Assembly (NCBI GenBank): GCA_947626915.1
Contig: CANQUA010000010.1
Location: forward strand, 1-64,000
Direction: 5' to 3'
Length of the DNA: 64,000 bases
From: an uncultured Lachnospiraceae bacterium
GTDB taxonomy: Bacteria > Bacillota > Clostridia > Lachnospirales > Lachnospiraceae
Position 1 is the first letter of the stretch, and the number at the start of each line of letters is the position of its first letter. The translations under genes were made by a program, and so were the position numbers. Shown in pieces: positions 1 through 7,918 of this stretch. Under the pieces are notes generated by a model, which saw only the letters and a program-made list of their open reading frames with translations, did not search any database and was not told the DNA's origin.

Positions 1-3
1 CTG

Positions 4-32
4 TCGTAGAGTATGACACTCTACGATTTTTT
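4..32 (+). terminator. Rho-independent terminator of a gene left of the window
   Basis: A 9-bp perfect stem (TCGTAGAGT / ACTCTACGA, 4-12 and 18-26) with a 5-nt loop is followed at once by six T. It reads on the plus strand, so it should end a transcript that enters from outside the window. The rest of 33-283 shows no convincing gene. Confidence 0.75.
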
Positions 33-283
33 CTGCCATTCCTGCCGCTCCGTGCGCCCACGGCGGGCGTTTTCAAAAATACTCCGCCCAATAAACTGTT
101 CACTCACAACAAAAAGCTGCCGCAAACCCAGGCTGCGCCTGCCGGTCTGATCGCAAAAGGCTCCGAAACAGGTCCAGCCTGAAGGAACGTTTTGCAATCA
201 TGCCGGAGACAACGGGACGCAAGGCCCGGTTCGCGGCAGCCCGCCATTTCAGCGGACCACCCGGCCCGAATTTCATTTTCCCG

Positions 284-1216
284 CTACAGATCCGCGTTTT
301 CCGCGTCTTCTCCCAAAATATACGGAGTCTGCTGGTACACGTAGTAATTGAGCCAGTTGCTGTAGAGGGCGTTGGCCGTCCCGCGCCAGCTGAGGATCGG
401 CCGGGAGAGCGGATCGTCATTCTCATAGTAATTGCAGGGCAGCTTGGGATTCAGTCCCTTGCCCATATCCCGCTGGTACTCGTTATTTAACGTCATGCGG
501 TCGTATTCGGGATGGCCCTGGACGAAGATCTGGCTGCCGTCGCTGCGCATGATCAGGAATATGCCCGCCTCCTCCGACTCAACCAGGATCTCCAGCTCCG
601 GATGTTTTTCCACATCGGCCCGGCGGATCTCGGTATAACGGGAATGGGGGGCCATGATGTAATCGTCCATGTTGCGCATCAGCGGTATCCGGTGATGAAG
701 CACTTTGTGGCGGTAGATTCCGCTCAATTTTTCCTCCCTTTTATGCTTGGGGATGCCGTAATGGTAATACAGCGCGGCCTGGGCCCCCCAGCAAAGATGG
801 AGCGTGGAGGTCACATGGGATTTGCTCCATTCCATGATCTGGCAAAGCTCCGGCCAGTAATTCACTTCCTCGTATTCCAGCATCTCCACCGGGGCGCCGG
901 TGATGATCATCCCGTCGTAATGTTTCCGGCGTATTTCCCCGAACGTCCGGTAAAACTGCTGCATGTGGCCGGCCGACGTGTTTTTCGACACATGGGAGGA
1001 CACCATCAGAAACGTGCAGTTGATCTGCAACGGCGTATTGGAAAACGACCGCAGAAGCTGGAGCTCCGTCTCCTCCTTTACCGGCATCAGATTCAGGATC
1101 AGGATCTCCAAAGGCCGGATATCCTGGCTCATGGCCCGCTCCTCATCCATCACGAAAATATTTTCTGACTCCAGAATCGCCCTGGCAGGCAGGTCCTTTT
1201 GTATTTTGATCGGCAT
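284..1216 (-). CDS. metA: Homoserine O-acetyltransferase (MetA family)
   Basis: Acylates the hydroxyl of L-homoserine in cytoplasmic methionine synthesis. The 310-residue protein has the family length and motifs: nucleophile Cys142 in HLCWGAQAA, and His235 and Glu237 in VQGHPEYD. Residue 111 is Glu (GAPVE). In this family Glu at 111 goes with acetyl-CoA use and Gly with succinyl-CoA, so I call it an acetyltransferase even though the fold is often labelled succinyltransferase. An AGGAGG-type ribosome site precedes the ATG. The gene lies 72 bp downstream of ligA on the same strand, and the gap holds a small CCGATT/AATCGG inverted repeat. No SAM or T-box leader is apparent. Confidence 0.95.
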   Translation of the reverse strand: MPIKIQKDLPARAILESENIFVMDEERAMSQDIRPLEILILNLMPVKEETELQLLRSFSNTPLQINCTFLMVSSHVSKNTSAGHMQQFYRTFGEIRRKHYDGMIITGAPVEMLEYEEVNYWPELCQIMEWSKSHVTSTLHLCWGAQAALYYHYGIPKHKREEKLSGIYRHKVLHHRIPLMRNMDDYIMAPHSRYTEIRRADVEKHPELEILVESEEAGIFLIMRSDGSQIFVQGHPEYDRMTLNNEYQRDMGKGLNPKLPCNYYENDDPLSRPILSWRGTANALYSNWLNYYVYQQTPYILGEDAENADL

Positions 1217-1288
1217 CTCTGTTTCCTCCTACCTCAATATTGTTTAACTGCTTCCCGATTTGCACGAATCGGTTTACAAAATATATTT

Positions 1289-3310
1289 TTATGAATCTTT
1301 CCCGTCCTGTATGCCGTCTCCCGCTTCCGGACGCTCCTTCGCCTCTTCCTCCAGAAGCTTCAGGAAATCTTCCTCCGACAGGATCGGGATCCCCAGCTCC
1401 CTGGCCTTTTTGTTTTTCGACGACGTGGAATTGACGTCATTATTGATCAGATACGTGGTCCTGGCCGTGACCGTGCCCGCGGCCTTGCCGCCCTTCGACT
1501 CGATCAGCTCCTGCAGTTCCCTGCGATTGGCAAAATGATTCACCGCGCCTGTGATCACGAAGGTTTTCCCCGCAAAGATCCGGTTCTCCTGTTCGCCGGC
1601 GCTTTCCGCCGCTTTTTCGATGTCCAGCTCTTCCAGCAGCCGGTCCACGATCCCGTTGTTCTCTTCCGACGCGAAATACCTGCACCAGGCGTCGGCCAGC
1701 ACCTCGCCGATCCCGTCAACCTCCTGAAGCTCTTCCGCTGCGGCATGGCGCATTTTTTCAAAATCGTAACCGAAGTGACGGCAAAGCATCCTGGCGTTTG
1801 CCAGGCCGATCCCTGCGATGCCCAGGCCGTACACCACCCGCACCAGCGTGGTATGGGAAGCGTTCTTTACGGCCTGCATCAGATTGTCGTAGGACTTCTG
1901 GCCGAATCCTTCCATTGCCACGATCGCTTCCCTGTGACGGTCCAGATGGAAAATGTCGGAATATTCATGGATGAAGCCCGCCCCGATGAATTTTTCCAGC
2001 GTCATCTCGGACAGCCCGTCAATGTTCAGGGCGTCGCGGCTGACCAGAAGCTCAAAGCTTTTGATCCGCTTGGCCTGGCAGTCCGGATTCATGCAGTAAA
2101 GCGACTTCACGTCGTTGACCTGCTGAATACTGGTCTCCCCGCCGCAGACCGGGCAGAGCTTCGGGATGTCCCTGACGCCGCTCCGCGTCAGATTGTCGGC
2201 AATCTGCGGGATGATCATATTGGCTTTATAGACCGTGATCGTGTCGCCCGCCCCCAGCTCCAGGCTTTCCATGATGCTGATATTGTGGACGCTGGCCCGG
2301 CTGACGGTCGTCCCCTCCAGCTCTACCGGCTCGAATACCGCCACCGGATTGATCAGCCCCGTGCGGGACGGACTCCATTCAATATAGGAAAGCGTCGTCT
2401 CGGCGATCTCATCGGCCCATTTAAACGCGATGGAATGGCGGGGAAATTTGGCCGTACGGCCCAGGGACTCGCCGTAAGCGATGTCCTCATAGGTCAGCAC
2501 CAGGCCGTCTGACGGCAGGTCGGAGGTCTTCACCGCTTCCGCGAAATACGCCACCGTCTCCGGAAGCGTCTCCGCCGTGACCATTTTCTGCTCCACCGTT
2601 TCAAAGCCCTGCTCCTTCAGCCAGGCGAACTGACGGCTCCGGGAGTTGCCGAAATCAACGTCTTCCGCCTGTACCAGGGAAAAGATCACACAGTTTACAT
2701 GGCGCTGCGCTGTAACCTGGCTGTTCAGCTGGCGCACGGAGCCGGAACACAGGTTACGCGGATTCTTGTATCTGGCGTCCGCATCGCCGATCTCCTCGTT
2801 CATTTTTTCAAAATCCGAATAGCGGATAATGGCCTCGCCCCGCAGCACCAGCCGGCCGCTGTAAGCGATTTTCAGAGGAATATTTTCAAAAAATCTGGCA
2901 TTGCTGGTGATAACCTCTCCCGTCTCGCCATTACCGCGGGTTACGGCTTTGACCAGGCTGCCGCCCTCGTAGGTCAGAACTACGGTCAGGCCGTCCAGCT
3001 TCCAGGAAAGGAGCCCTGTCTGCGGCCCCAGCCATTCCTGCAGCGCCCCCACGTCCTTGGTCTTATCCAGAGAGAGCATGGGAGAGGGATGGTTCTCTTT
3101 CGGCAGCTCGCTCAGGATCTCGTAACCTACTTTCTGGGTCGGGCTCCCTGCCAGGACTACGCCGGTTTCCGCCTCCAGAGCCAGCAGTTCATCGTAAAGC
3201 CTGTCATATTCAAAATTGCTCATGATCTCGCGGTTTTCCTGGTAATAGGCCCTGGCGGCCTCCGAGAGAATCCCGGTCAGTTCTTTCATTCTGGACAAAT
3301 TATCCTGCAT
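1289..3310 (-). CDS. ligA: NAD-dependent DNA ligase LigA
   Basis: Seals nicks in replication and repair using NAD+. In order, the 673-residue protein shows an N-terminal Ia region, the adenylation domain with Lys104 in WKLDG, an OB domain, a four-cysteine zinc finger (CPVC...CMNPDC near residue 400), helix-hairpin-helix repeats with DGIGEVLADAW near 555, and a C-terminal BRCT domain beginning at GKTFVITGA. The ATG has GAGGTGGAG upstream. The active-site context (KLDG rather than the usual KIDG) and GSVRQLN instead of GSLRQLD make it a somewhat divergent LigA, but all catalytic parts are present. It follows the pseudouridine synthase gene on the same strand. Confidence 0.96.
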   Translation of the reverse strand: MQDNLSRMKELTGILSEAARAYYQENREIMSNFEYDRLYDELLALEAETGVVLAGSPTQKVGYEILSELPKENHPSPMLSLDKTKDVGALQEWLGPQTGLLSWKLDGLTVVLTYEGGSLVKAVTRGNGETGEVITSNARFFENIPLKIAYSGRLVLRGEAIIRYSDFEKMNEEIGDADARYKNPRNLCSGSVRQLNSQVTAQRHVNCVIFSLVQAEDVDFGNSRSRQFAWLKEQGFETVEQKMVTAETLPETVAYFAEAVKTSDLPSDGLVLTYEDIAYGESLGRTAKFPRHSIAFKWADEIAETTLSYIEWSPSRTGLINPVAVFEPVELEGTTVSRASVHNISIMESLELGAGDTITVYKANMIIPQIADNLTRSGVRDIPKLCPVCGGETSIQQVNDVKSLYCMNPDCQAKRIKSFELLVSRDALNIDGLSEMTLEKFIGAGFIHEYSDIFHLDRHREAIVAMEGFGQKSYDNLMQAVKNASHTTLVRVVYGLGIAGIGLANARMLCRHFGYDFEKMRHAAAEELQEVDGIGEVLADAWCRYFASEENNGIVDRLLEELDIEKAAESAGEQENRIFAGKTFVITGAVNHFANRRELQELIESKGGKAAGTVTARTTYLINNDVNSTSSKNKKARELGIPILSEEDFLKLLEEEAKERPEAGDGIQDGKDS

Positions 3311-3389
3311 AACGCTCCACCTCGCGTTTCTGTTTTGAATGCCGATCCGGCGGATGCCGTTTCCGCATCGCCTCCGGCGGTCTCCGTCT

Positions 3390-4295
3390 CTATTCTTCCG
3401 CCGCTTCTTCCAGCGTATTCTCCCTATCCTCCGTATACTCCAAAAGCTCCAGAAGTTCCGCGTATTCCTCCTCTGTAACCTTTCGGAATGTACCTGCTTT
3501 CAGGTTGCCCAGGCGCACATTCATGATCCGGATACGCTTTAAAACCTGCACCTGGTATCCCAGCGCGCCGCACATACGGCGGATCTGGCGGTTCAGCCCC
3601 TGGGTCAGCACGATATGAAACTCTCTCTTGCCGCTGATCCAGGCTTTGCAGGGCTTCGTCTGCACTTTCAGCTCCTTCAGCCAGATCCCTGCTTTCATTT
3701 TTTCTATAAAATCGGACGTAACCGGCTGATTGACCGTCACCACATATTCTTTCTCATGATTCTGGCTGCCCCGCATGATCCGGTTCACCAGATCTCCCTG
3801 ATTCGTCAAAAAAATCAGCCCTTCCGAATCCTTATCCAGACGCCCTGCCGGATACACCCGGACCGGATAATGCACCATATCCACAATATTGAGCGCCCGG
3901 TCCTTCTGTGAAGTCGTGCAGACCACGCCCCGCGGCTTGTGAACCGCCAGAAGCACCGGTTTGGGCCTGCCGTCCCGGAGCCCTTTCCGTTTTTTTCTCC
4001 TGCCCTCGGCCGGAATCTCTTCCGCATCCGGTCCCGGCGTACCATCGGCCCAGCCGTCCTCCGCGCCGGTCTCTTCGGAACGTTCCGCCTTTCTGTTTCC
4101 GCGGGACTCCGCGAAATCGGCCGTTCCCACAGGTCTTCCGTCGCAGATTATACTCTGTCCCTCCGTCACTTTCATCCCCATGACGGCCTTTTCTCCGTCT
4201 ACCAGCACCTTGCCCTCCGCGATCAGCCGGTCGGCCTCACGGCGGGAGCAGACGCCCATCTCGCTTAAATATTTATTCAGACGTATCTCTTCCAC
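3390..4295 (-). CDS. S4-domain 23S rRNA pseudouridine synthase (RluB/RluF type)
   Basis: Isomerises a uridine in rRNA. The start chosen is GTG at 4295 because AGAGAGGAT lies just upstream and translation opens with the S4 RNA-binding domain (RLNKYLSEMGVCSRREAD). The open frame continues upstream to 4346, but those residues look unrelated. The S4 domain covers about residues 3-60. A basic/acidic linker of about 55 residues (GRRKKRKGLRDGRPKP at its end) follows, then the RsuA-type catalytic core with GRLDKDSEGL, where Asp is the expected nucleophile, and RQIRRMC. A Glu-rich tail ends the protein. The exact target uridine cannot be told from sequence. Confidence 0.9.
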   Translation of the reverse strand: MEEIRLNKYLSEMGVCSRREADRLIAEGKVLVDGEKAVMGMKVTEGQSIICDGRPVGTADFAESRGNRKAERSEETGAEDGWADGTPGPDAEEIPAEGRRKKRKGLRDGRPKPVLLAVHKPRGVVCTTSQKDRALNIVDMVHYPVRVYPAGRLDKDSEGLIFLTNQGDLVNRIMRGSQNHEKEYVVTVNQPVTSDFIEKMKAGIWLKELKVQTKPCKAWISGKREFHIVLTQGLNRQIRRMCGALGYQVQVLKRIRIMNVRLGNLKAGTFRKVTEEEYAELLELLEYTEDRENTLEEAAEE

Positions 4296-4535
4296 AATAT
4301 CCTCTCTTCTCTCATACAGCCGCCCCAACCTGCCGCGAGCGGGCATCGATCATCGGTTATCCCTATTGCATCGGCCGCCGGAGCCCGTCCCCGGCATCTG
4401 CGTCGACTCTCCCTGAGTGCTTCTCATCCGCCGGCGTATAACGTTTCTTCCGCGTTCTCCGCCTCACAGACGCCGCGCCTTTCAGCCTCTGCCGGTCCCC
4501 GGCCGTTCCAAAGCATGCAGCCGGGAGCCTCATCC

Positions 4536-5561
4536 TCACAGAACGAGCATGGCATCTCCAAACGAATAGAACCTGTACCGCTCACGGATGGCCTCTTCAT
4601 AGGCGTGCAGCACATGTTCCCGCCCGGCCAGCGCGGACACCAGCATGACCAGCGTGGACTCCGGCAGATGGAAATTGGTGATCAGTCCGTCCAGCAGCCG
4701 GAACTGATAACCCGGATAGATGAATATGTCTGTCCATCCGCTTCCCGCCTTCAAAAGACCGTCCTCTCCCGCCGCGGATTCAATGGTCCGGCAGCTGGTC
4801 GTCCCCACGCAGAAGATCCGTCCTCCCGCCTCTTTCGTCTCATTGACCATGCGCGCCGCTTCTTCGCTCACCATATAAAATTCCGAGTGCATGTGGTGAT
4901 CCAGCACATTTTCCGTTTTTACCGGCCGGAACGTCCCCAGACCCACGTGCAGCGTCACGCGGGCGATCTTTACGCCCATCGCCTCAATCTCTGCCAGCAG
5001 CTCCTTCGTGAAATGCAGGCCGGCCGTAGGAGCCGCGGCGGAACCGTCGTGAACCGCATATACGGTCTGATAACGGTTCTTATCCTGAAGCTGATGCGTA
5101 ATATACGGCGGCAGCGGCATCTGCCCCAGCCGGTCCAGGATCTCTTCAAAGATCCCTTCGTATGAAAATTGGATCAGCCGGTTCCCCTCATCCGCCACTT
5201 CCAGAATCTTCCCTTTTAAAAGCCCGTCCCCAAACGAAATCTCCGTCCCCGGCCTGGCCTTTTTTCCCGGCTTCACCAGGGTCTCCCAGATATCGTTTTC
5301 TTTCCGTTTCAGCAGCAGGACTTCGATCTTCGCCCCGGTTTCCTCCTTCACGCCGAAGAGCCTGGCGGGTATTACCTTCGTATCATTGATGACCAGACAA
5401 TCGCCCGGCCGCAGATAAGAAATAATATCGCGGAAAACCCTGTGGCAGATCTCTCCGGTCCTCTTATCCAGTACCAGAAGCCTCGACGCCGACCGGTCCT
5501 CAAGGGGATCCTGGGCAATCAGCTCCTGCGGCAGTTCAAAGTTAAAATCCGATACGTTCAT
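4536..5561 (-). CDS. queA: S-adenosylmethionine:tRNA ribosyltransferase-isomerase QueA
   Basis: Transfers and isomerises the ribosyl part of SAM onto preQ1 in tRNA, forming epoxyqueuosine. At 341 residues it has normal QueA length and the family signatures: [20 protein letters not shown] at the N-terminus, PTAGLHFT in the middle, [11 protein letters not shown], and [18 protein letters not shown] near the end. GGGAGGCATGGA precedes the ATG. A good promoter lies at 5604-5632. Between its stop and the pseudouridine synthase start (4296-4535) I see no gene, only GC-rich sequence. Confidence 0.96.
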   Translation of the reverse strand: MNVSDFNFELPQELIAQDPLEDRSASRLLVLDKRTGEICHRVFRDIISYLRPGDCLVINDTKVIPARLFGVKEETGAKIEVLLLKRKENDIWETLVKPGKKARPGTEISFGDGLLKGKILEVADEGNRLIQFSYEGIFEEILDRLGQMPLPPYITHQLQDKNRYQTVYAVHDGSAAAPTAGLHFTKELLAEIEAMGVKIARVTLHVGLGTFRPVKTENVLDHHMHSEFYMVSEEAARMVNETKEAGGRIFCVGTTSCRTIESAAGEDGLLKAGSGWTDIFIYPGYQFRLLDGLITNFHLPESTLVMLVSALAGREHVLHAYEEAIRERYRFYSFGDAMLVL

Positions 5562-5603
5562 TCCATGCCTCCCATTACCGCTCCTGCCGGTAAGTCTTGT
5601 ACT

Positions 5604-5632
5604 ATTCTAACAAAACGCCGCCGAAAATGCAA
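5604..5632 (-). promoter_or_regulatory. Sigma-A type promoter of queA
   Basis: On the minus strand, TTGCAT is followed after 17 nt by TAGAAT, about 45 bp upstream of the queA start. The queA, pseudouridine synthase, ligA and metA genes follow on the same strand. Confidence 0.6.
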
Positions 5633-5714
5633 CGAAAAAGCAGGACGGAATCACGAAAACCGAACCATCCGGCAAAGTTTCCGCAAATTTTTTCGTCCCG
5701 CGTGAAAATTTTGC

Positions 5715-5743
5715 TTGCATCCTGCGAAAAGAAGTAGTATTAT
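5715..5743 (+). promoter_or_regulatory. Promoter of tRNA-Arg
   Basis: TTGCAT, a 17-nt spacer and TATTAT end 9 bp before the tRNA. The spacing and the short leader fit a sigma-A promoter for the tRNA. Confidence 0.65.
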
Positions 5744-5752
5744 ATAGCTAAT

Positions 5753-5824
5753 GCGTCTGTAGCTCAGTGGATAGAGCAGTGGCCTCCGGAGCCGCGTGCG
5801 TAGGTTCGATTCCTATCAGACGCA
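5753..5824 (+). tRNA. tRNA-Arg (anticodon CCG)
   Basis: The 72-nt sequence folds as a cloverleaf. The acceptor GCGTCTG pairs fully with CAGACGC and the discriminator is A. The D stem is GCTC/GAGC. The anticodon stem GTGGC/GCCGC has one G-T pair and the loop CTCCGGA, giving anticodon CCG. The T arm is GTAGG-TTCGATT-CCTAT. CCA is not encoded. Six or more T follow directly and can end transcription. Confidence 0.95.
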
Positions 5825-5849
5825 TTTTTTTGATGCCCGGACGTTCAAA

Positions 5850-5875
5850 GACCCGGAAGTCCCTGCCTCCGGGTC
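5850..5875 (-). terminator. Hairpin terminator after the PARG gene
   Basis: GACCCGGA and TCCGGGTC (8 bp, 10-nt loop) are followed on the minus strand by TTTG only. It lies 27 bp past the PARG stop and faces the tRNA-Arg gene, so it probably separates the two. The short T run lowers confidence. Confidence 0.45.
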
Positions 5876-5901
5876 CTCTCCGCCGCCAGTCTTTTCCGGA
5901 A

Positions 5902-6744
5902 CTATCCTTCCAGAATCTCTTTGAACGCGTCATAATTCCGGCTGTCTCTATAGGAAGAGTAGACCGCGAACTCGATCCGCTTAAAATAGACGCCCAGCTC
6001 CGCCACAATCTCTTTGTAGGCTTTCGCCACGATTTCCGGCTTATTTCCGAACGCGCCGCAGCCAAACGCGCCCAGAACCAGGACTTCCGCTCCGTGGGCC
6101 GCCGCGATGGTCAGCATATGGCGGGCACGTTTTTTATGGATCTCCAGAAGTTCCTGGTCGTTCACGCCGGACAACAGCGTGGAGCCGGGCACATTATAAG
6201 GAATCACCCGCAGATTGGGCGCCGCACAGGTCAATACGTCCACCTGCCTCCAGGCTGATTCCGGCATCCGCTCCGGAACTTTCGTGTCTGTTTTAATGAT
6301 CCAGATACCCGGCGAGTAAATGCAGGCGTCCGTATAGCGCAGATTGTGAAGCTTTTTATGATACTGATAATAAGTTTCCTTTAATGACGGACTGCAAAGC
6401 ACCGGATACAGGGTGGAACAGCGGCACAGGCATTCCTCCTGCGCCTGGCTGCCTACCGTCACGCCGCCGCCCGGATTGACGGCGGAGGCAAAATTATGTA
6501 CCGCGATCCGGGCGCCGGGAACTTCCCCGCACAGCCGCAGCGCCGCCTCAAAGGTCCTTTCCCGCGTCACCGCCACCGCAGCGCCGCCGCTTTTTTCCGC
6601 CTGCGGAAGCGCAGGGTATTCCTCTTCCCTGTATAAACGGGTCCCGGCCGTCGAAGCCTGAATCGACTCCGATAGTTTTTTATCCTCCCGGCACCATTTC
6701 TGCGTATCCAGATGTACTGCAATCAGCTGAGCCGCGTTTGCCAT
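5902..6744 (-). CDS. Microbial-type poly(ADP-ribose) glycohydrolase (TIGR02452 family)
   Basis: Predicted macrodomain-fold hydrolase that removes ADP-ribose units. The PARG signature is complete: Asn90 in NPGGG (GGG at 92-94) and, eight residues on, QEE at 102-104, whose second Glu is the expected catalytic acid. An N-terminal helical region (1-60) and C-terminal LVLGAFGCGAFGN are also typical of the family. Length is 280 residues. GGGAGGGAAACAG precedes the ATG. The gene ends a minus-strand group with a NUDIX hydrolase and a small lipoprotein, which suggests ADP-ribose turnover or defence against NAD-consuming toxins (inference). No ADP-ribosyltransferase gene is seen nearby. Confidence 0.88.
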   Translation of the reverse strand: MANAAQLIAVHLDTQKWCREDKKLSESIQASTAGTRLYREEEYPALPQAEKSGGAAVAVTRERTFEAALRLCGEVPGARIAVHNFASAVNPGGGVTVGSQAQEECLCRCSTLYPVLCSPSLKETYYQYHKKLHNLRYTDACIYSPGIWIIKTDTKVPERMPESAWRQVDVLTCAAPNLRVIPYNVPGSTLLSGVNDQELLEIHKKRARHMLTIAAAHGAEVLVLGAFGCGAFGNKPEIVAKAYKEIVAELGVYFKRIEFAVYSSYRDSRNYDAFKEILEG

Positions 6745-6769
6745 ATCTGTTTCCCTCCCGTTGTTTTTT

Positions 6770-6922
6770 TTAATTGTACGCGTTCCTGCCCGAAATGTCC
6801 AGAGCAGTTTTCCAATCTTCCTGCGCCTCCGCCGTTTCCTTTCCCGCTTCCCGGCCGCCGGAACACCCGCCCAGACAGAATATCAGCAGAAACGCCGCTG
6901 CGCAAAGAAATCTCTTCTTCAT
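6770..6922 (-). CDS. Small predicted lipoprotein, 50 residues
   Basis: Begins MKKRFLCAAAFLLIFCLGGC, a textbook type II signal with lipobox LGGC. The mature part is only about 30 residues, polar, rich in Glu, Gly and Ala. Its ATG overlaps the stop of the NUDIX gene (ATGA), so the two are probably translationally coupled, and the PARG gene starts 25 bp further on. I do not recognise the family. It could be a remnant of a longer lipoprotein, since the mature domain is very short, but signal and coupling argue that it is expressed. Confidence 0.6.
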   Translation of the reverse strand: MKKRFLCAAAFLLIFCLGGCSGGREAGKETAEAQEDWKTALDISGRNAYN

Positions 6923-7344
6923 CGGTTTTCCTCCGCCCGTTTCAAAGCCGCTCCTTTCTGCGGCTCCTTCCAAAGCATTTTTGCTACGCCCCGGTCCGCG
7001 GGCAGCCAGTCCACGCTGTCAAGCGCATCCCGCGTCAGCCAGCGGGCGGCTTCATGCTCCTTTAACGTCAGCTCCCCGGAACAAACGACGCACCAGAAAC
7101 AATCCATGGAAAGATGAAAGCCGGGATAATCATATTCCGCCGTAGTGATGTATTGGCCCACGCGGATCCTAACCCCCAATTCCTCCAGAATCTCCCGTTC
7201 CAGCGCCCGCCTCGGCGTCTCGCCCGGCTCGATCTTCCCTCCCGGGAACTCCCAGCCGCCCTTAAAATCGCCATAGCCGCGCTGCGTGGCAAATATCTCG
7301 TTGCCGCGGGTAATGACTGCCGCCGCCACCTTTACCGTCTTCAT
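6919..7344 (-). CDS. NUDIX hydrolase, MutT-like
   Basis: A 141-residue NUDIX protein that hydrolyses a nucleoside diphosphate linked to another group. The complete Nudix box runs from Gly36 to Val58 (GKIEPGE...REILEELGV). The N-terminus VKVAAAVITRGNEIFATQRG and the FPGG before the box resemble 8-oxo-dGTP/CTP pyrophosphohydrolases, so oxidised nucleotide clean-up is the default reading. Its coupling with a lipoprotein and a PARG gene leaves ADP-ribose as another possible substrate. GAGGAGG lies upstream of the ATG. The region further upstream is the repeat-bearing 7345-7918 gap. Confidence 0.85.
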   Translation of the reverse strand: MKTVKVAAAVITRGNEIFATQRGYGDFKGGWEFPGGKIEPGETPRRALEREILEELGVRIRVGQYITTAEYDYPGFHLSMDCFWCVVCSGELTLKEHEAARWLTRDALDSVDWLPADRGVAKMLWKEPQKGAALKRAEENR

Positions 7345-7420
7345 CCTTTTTCCTCCTCTGCTGTCCTCCTGCCCAAACGGCAGACCGCGGACACGCCGAA
7401 ACAGTCCCGCCTGTCCTTCG

Positions 7421-7513
7421 CCGTCTGTCTCCGCGCCCGCGTCCCGTTCCGCCGTCTGTCTCCGTGCCTGCGTCCCGTTCCGCCGTCTGTCTCCGCACCC
7501 GCGTCCCGTTCCG
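7421..7513. repeat. Three tandem 31-bp repeats
   Basis: Units at 7421-7451, 7452-7482 and 7483-7513 are identical except for three or fewer changes each; each begins CCGTCTGTCTCCG and ends GTCCCGTTCCG. Partial units flank the array. The units abut, so this is not a CRISPR array. They lie in the 574-bp non-coding gap between the NUDIX gene (minus) and fucO (plus). The rest of that gap holds the inverted repeat at 7734-7794 and AT-rich sequence before fucO, with no strong promoter match. Confidence 0.9.
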
Positions 7514-7733
7514 CCTGTCTTCCATCATTCTACCTCAAAACGGCTCCGTTTTCCATCTGTTTTTGCGGTACCTGAGCCGCGCCGTTTTCACATTGTCTTT
7601 CCATCACCCGGCCAGTTCCCCTATCCCCCGAAAGTAAAAAGATTGCAACCGTTCAGCCGCGCCATTCGCAAAGCCGCGCTTACGCGCTTTCCGTCGCTGC
7701 GCGACTGTCTTTGTTCATAAAATGGCGCCCTCT

Positions 7734-7794
7734 CAGCCGCCGGACAGGATGGAAAATTCGTGCAGGCACGATTTTCCATCAAATCAGGCGGCTG
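7734..7794. repeat. Long two-tier inverted repeat
   Basis: Outer arms CAGCCGCC and GGCGGCTG (7734-7741, 7787-7794) enclose inner arms GATGGAAAAT(T)CGTGC and GCACGATTTTCCATC with one bulged T. The whole unit could fold into a hairpin of about 60 nt. There is no T run on either side, so it is not a standard terminator. It may be a REP-like or MITE-like element, or a structured leader of fucO. Confidence 0.7.
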
Positions 7795-7918
7795 GCTGAA
7801 CTATTACAAAAGATTCTCCACAAACCTCTTCCATTTTTCCTCAATCGCTGGTAAAATATTTTTATAGGCTGACGAGCTTCAAAGGGCCTAAATGAATGAA
7901 AAGGAGTGTGTTGCAGCT

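Noticed and set aside
4347..4535. A 63-codon frame after queA
   Set aside because: It overlaps queA out of frame, has no ribosome site and no recognisable sequence; the gap is judged non-coding.
7421..7513. Possible CRISPR array
   Set aside because: The repeats abut with no spacers and no cas genes are present.
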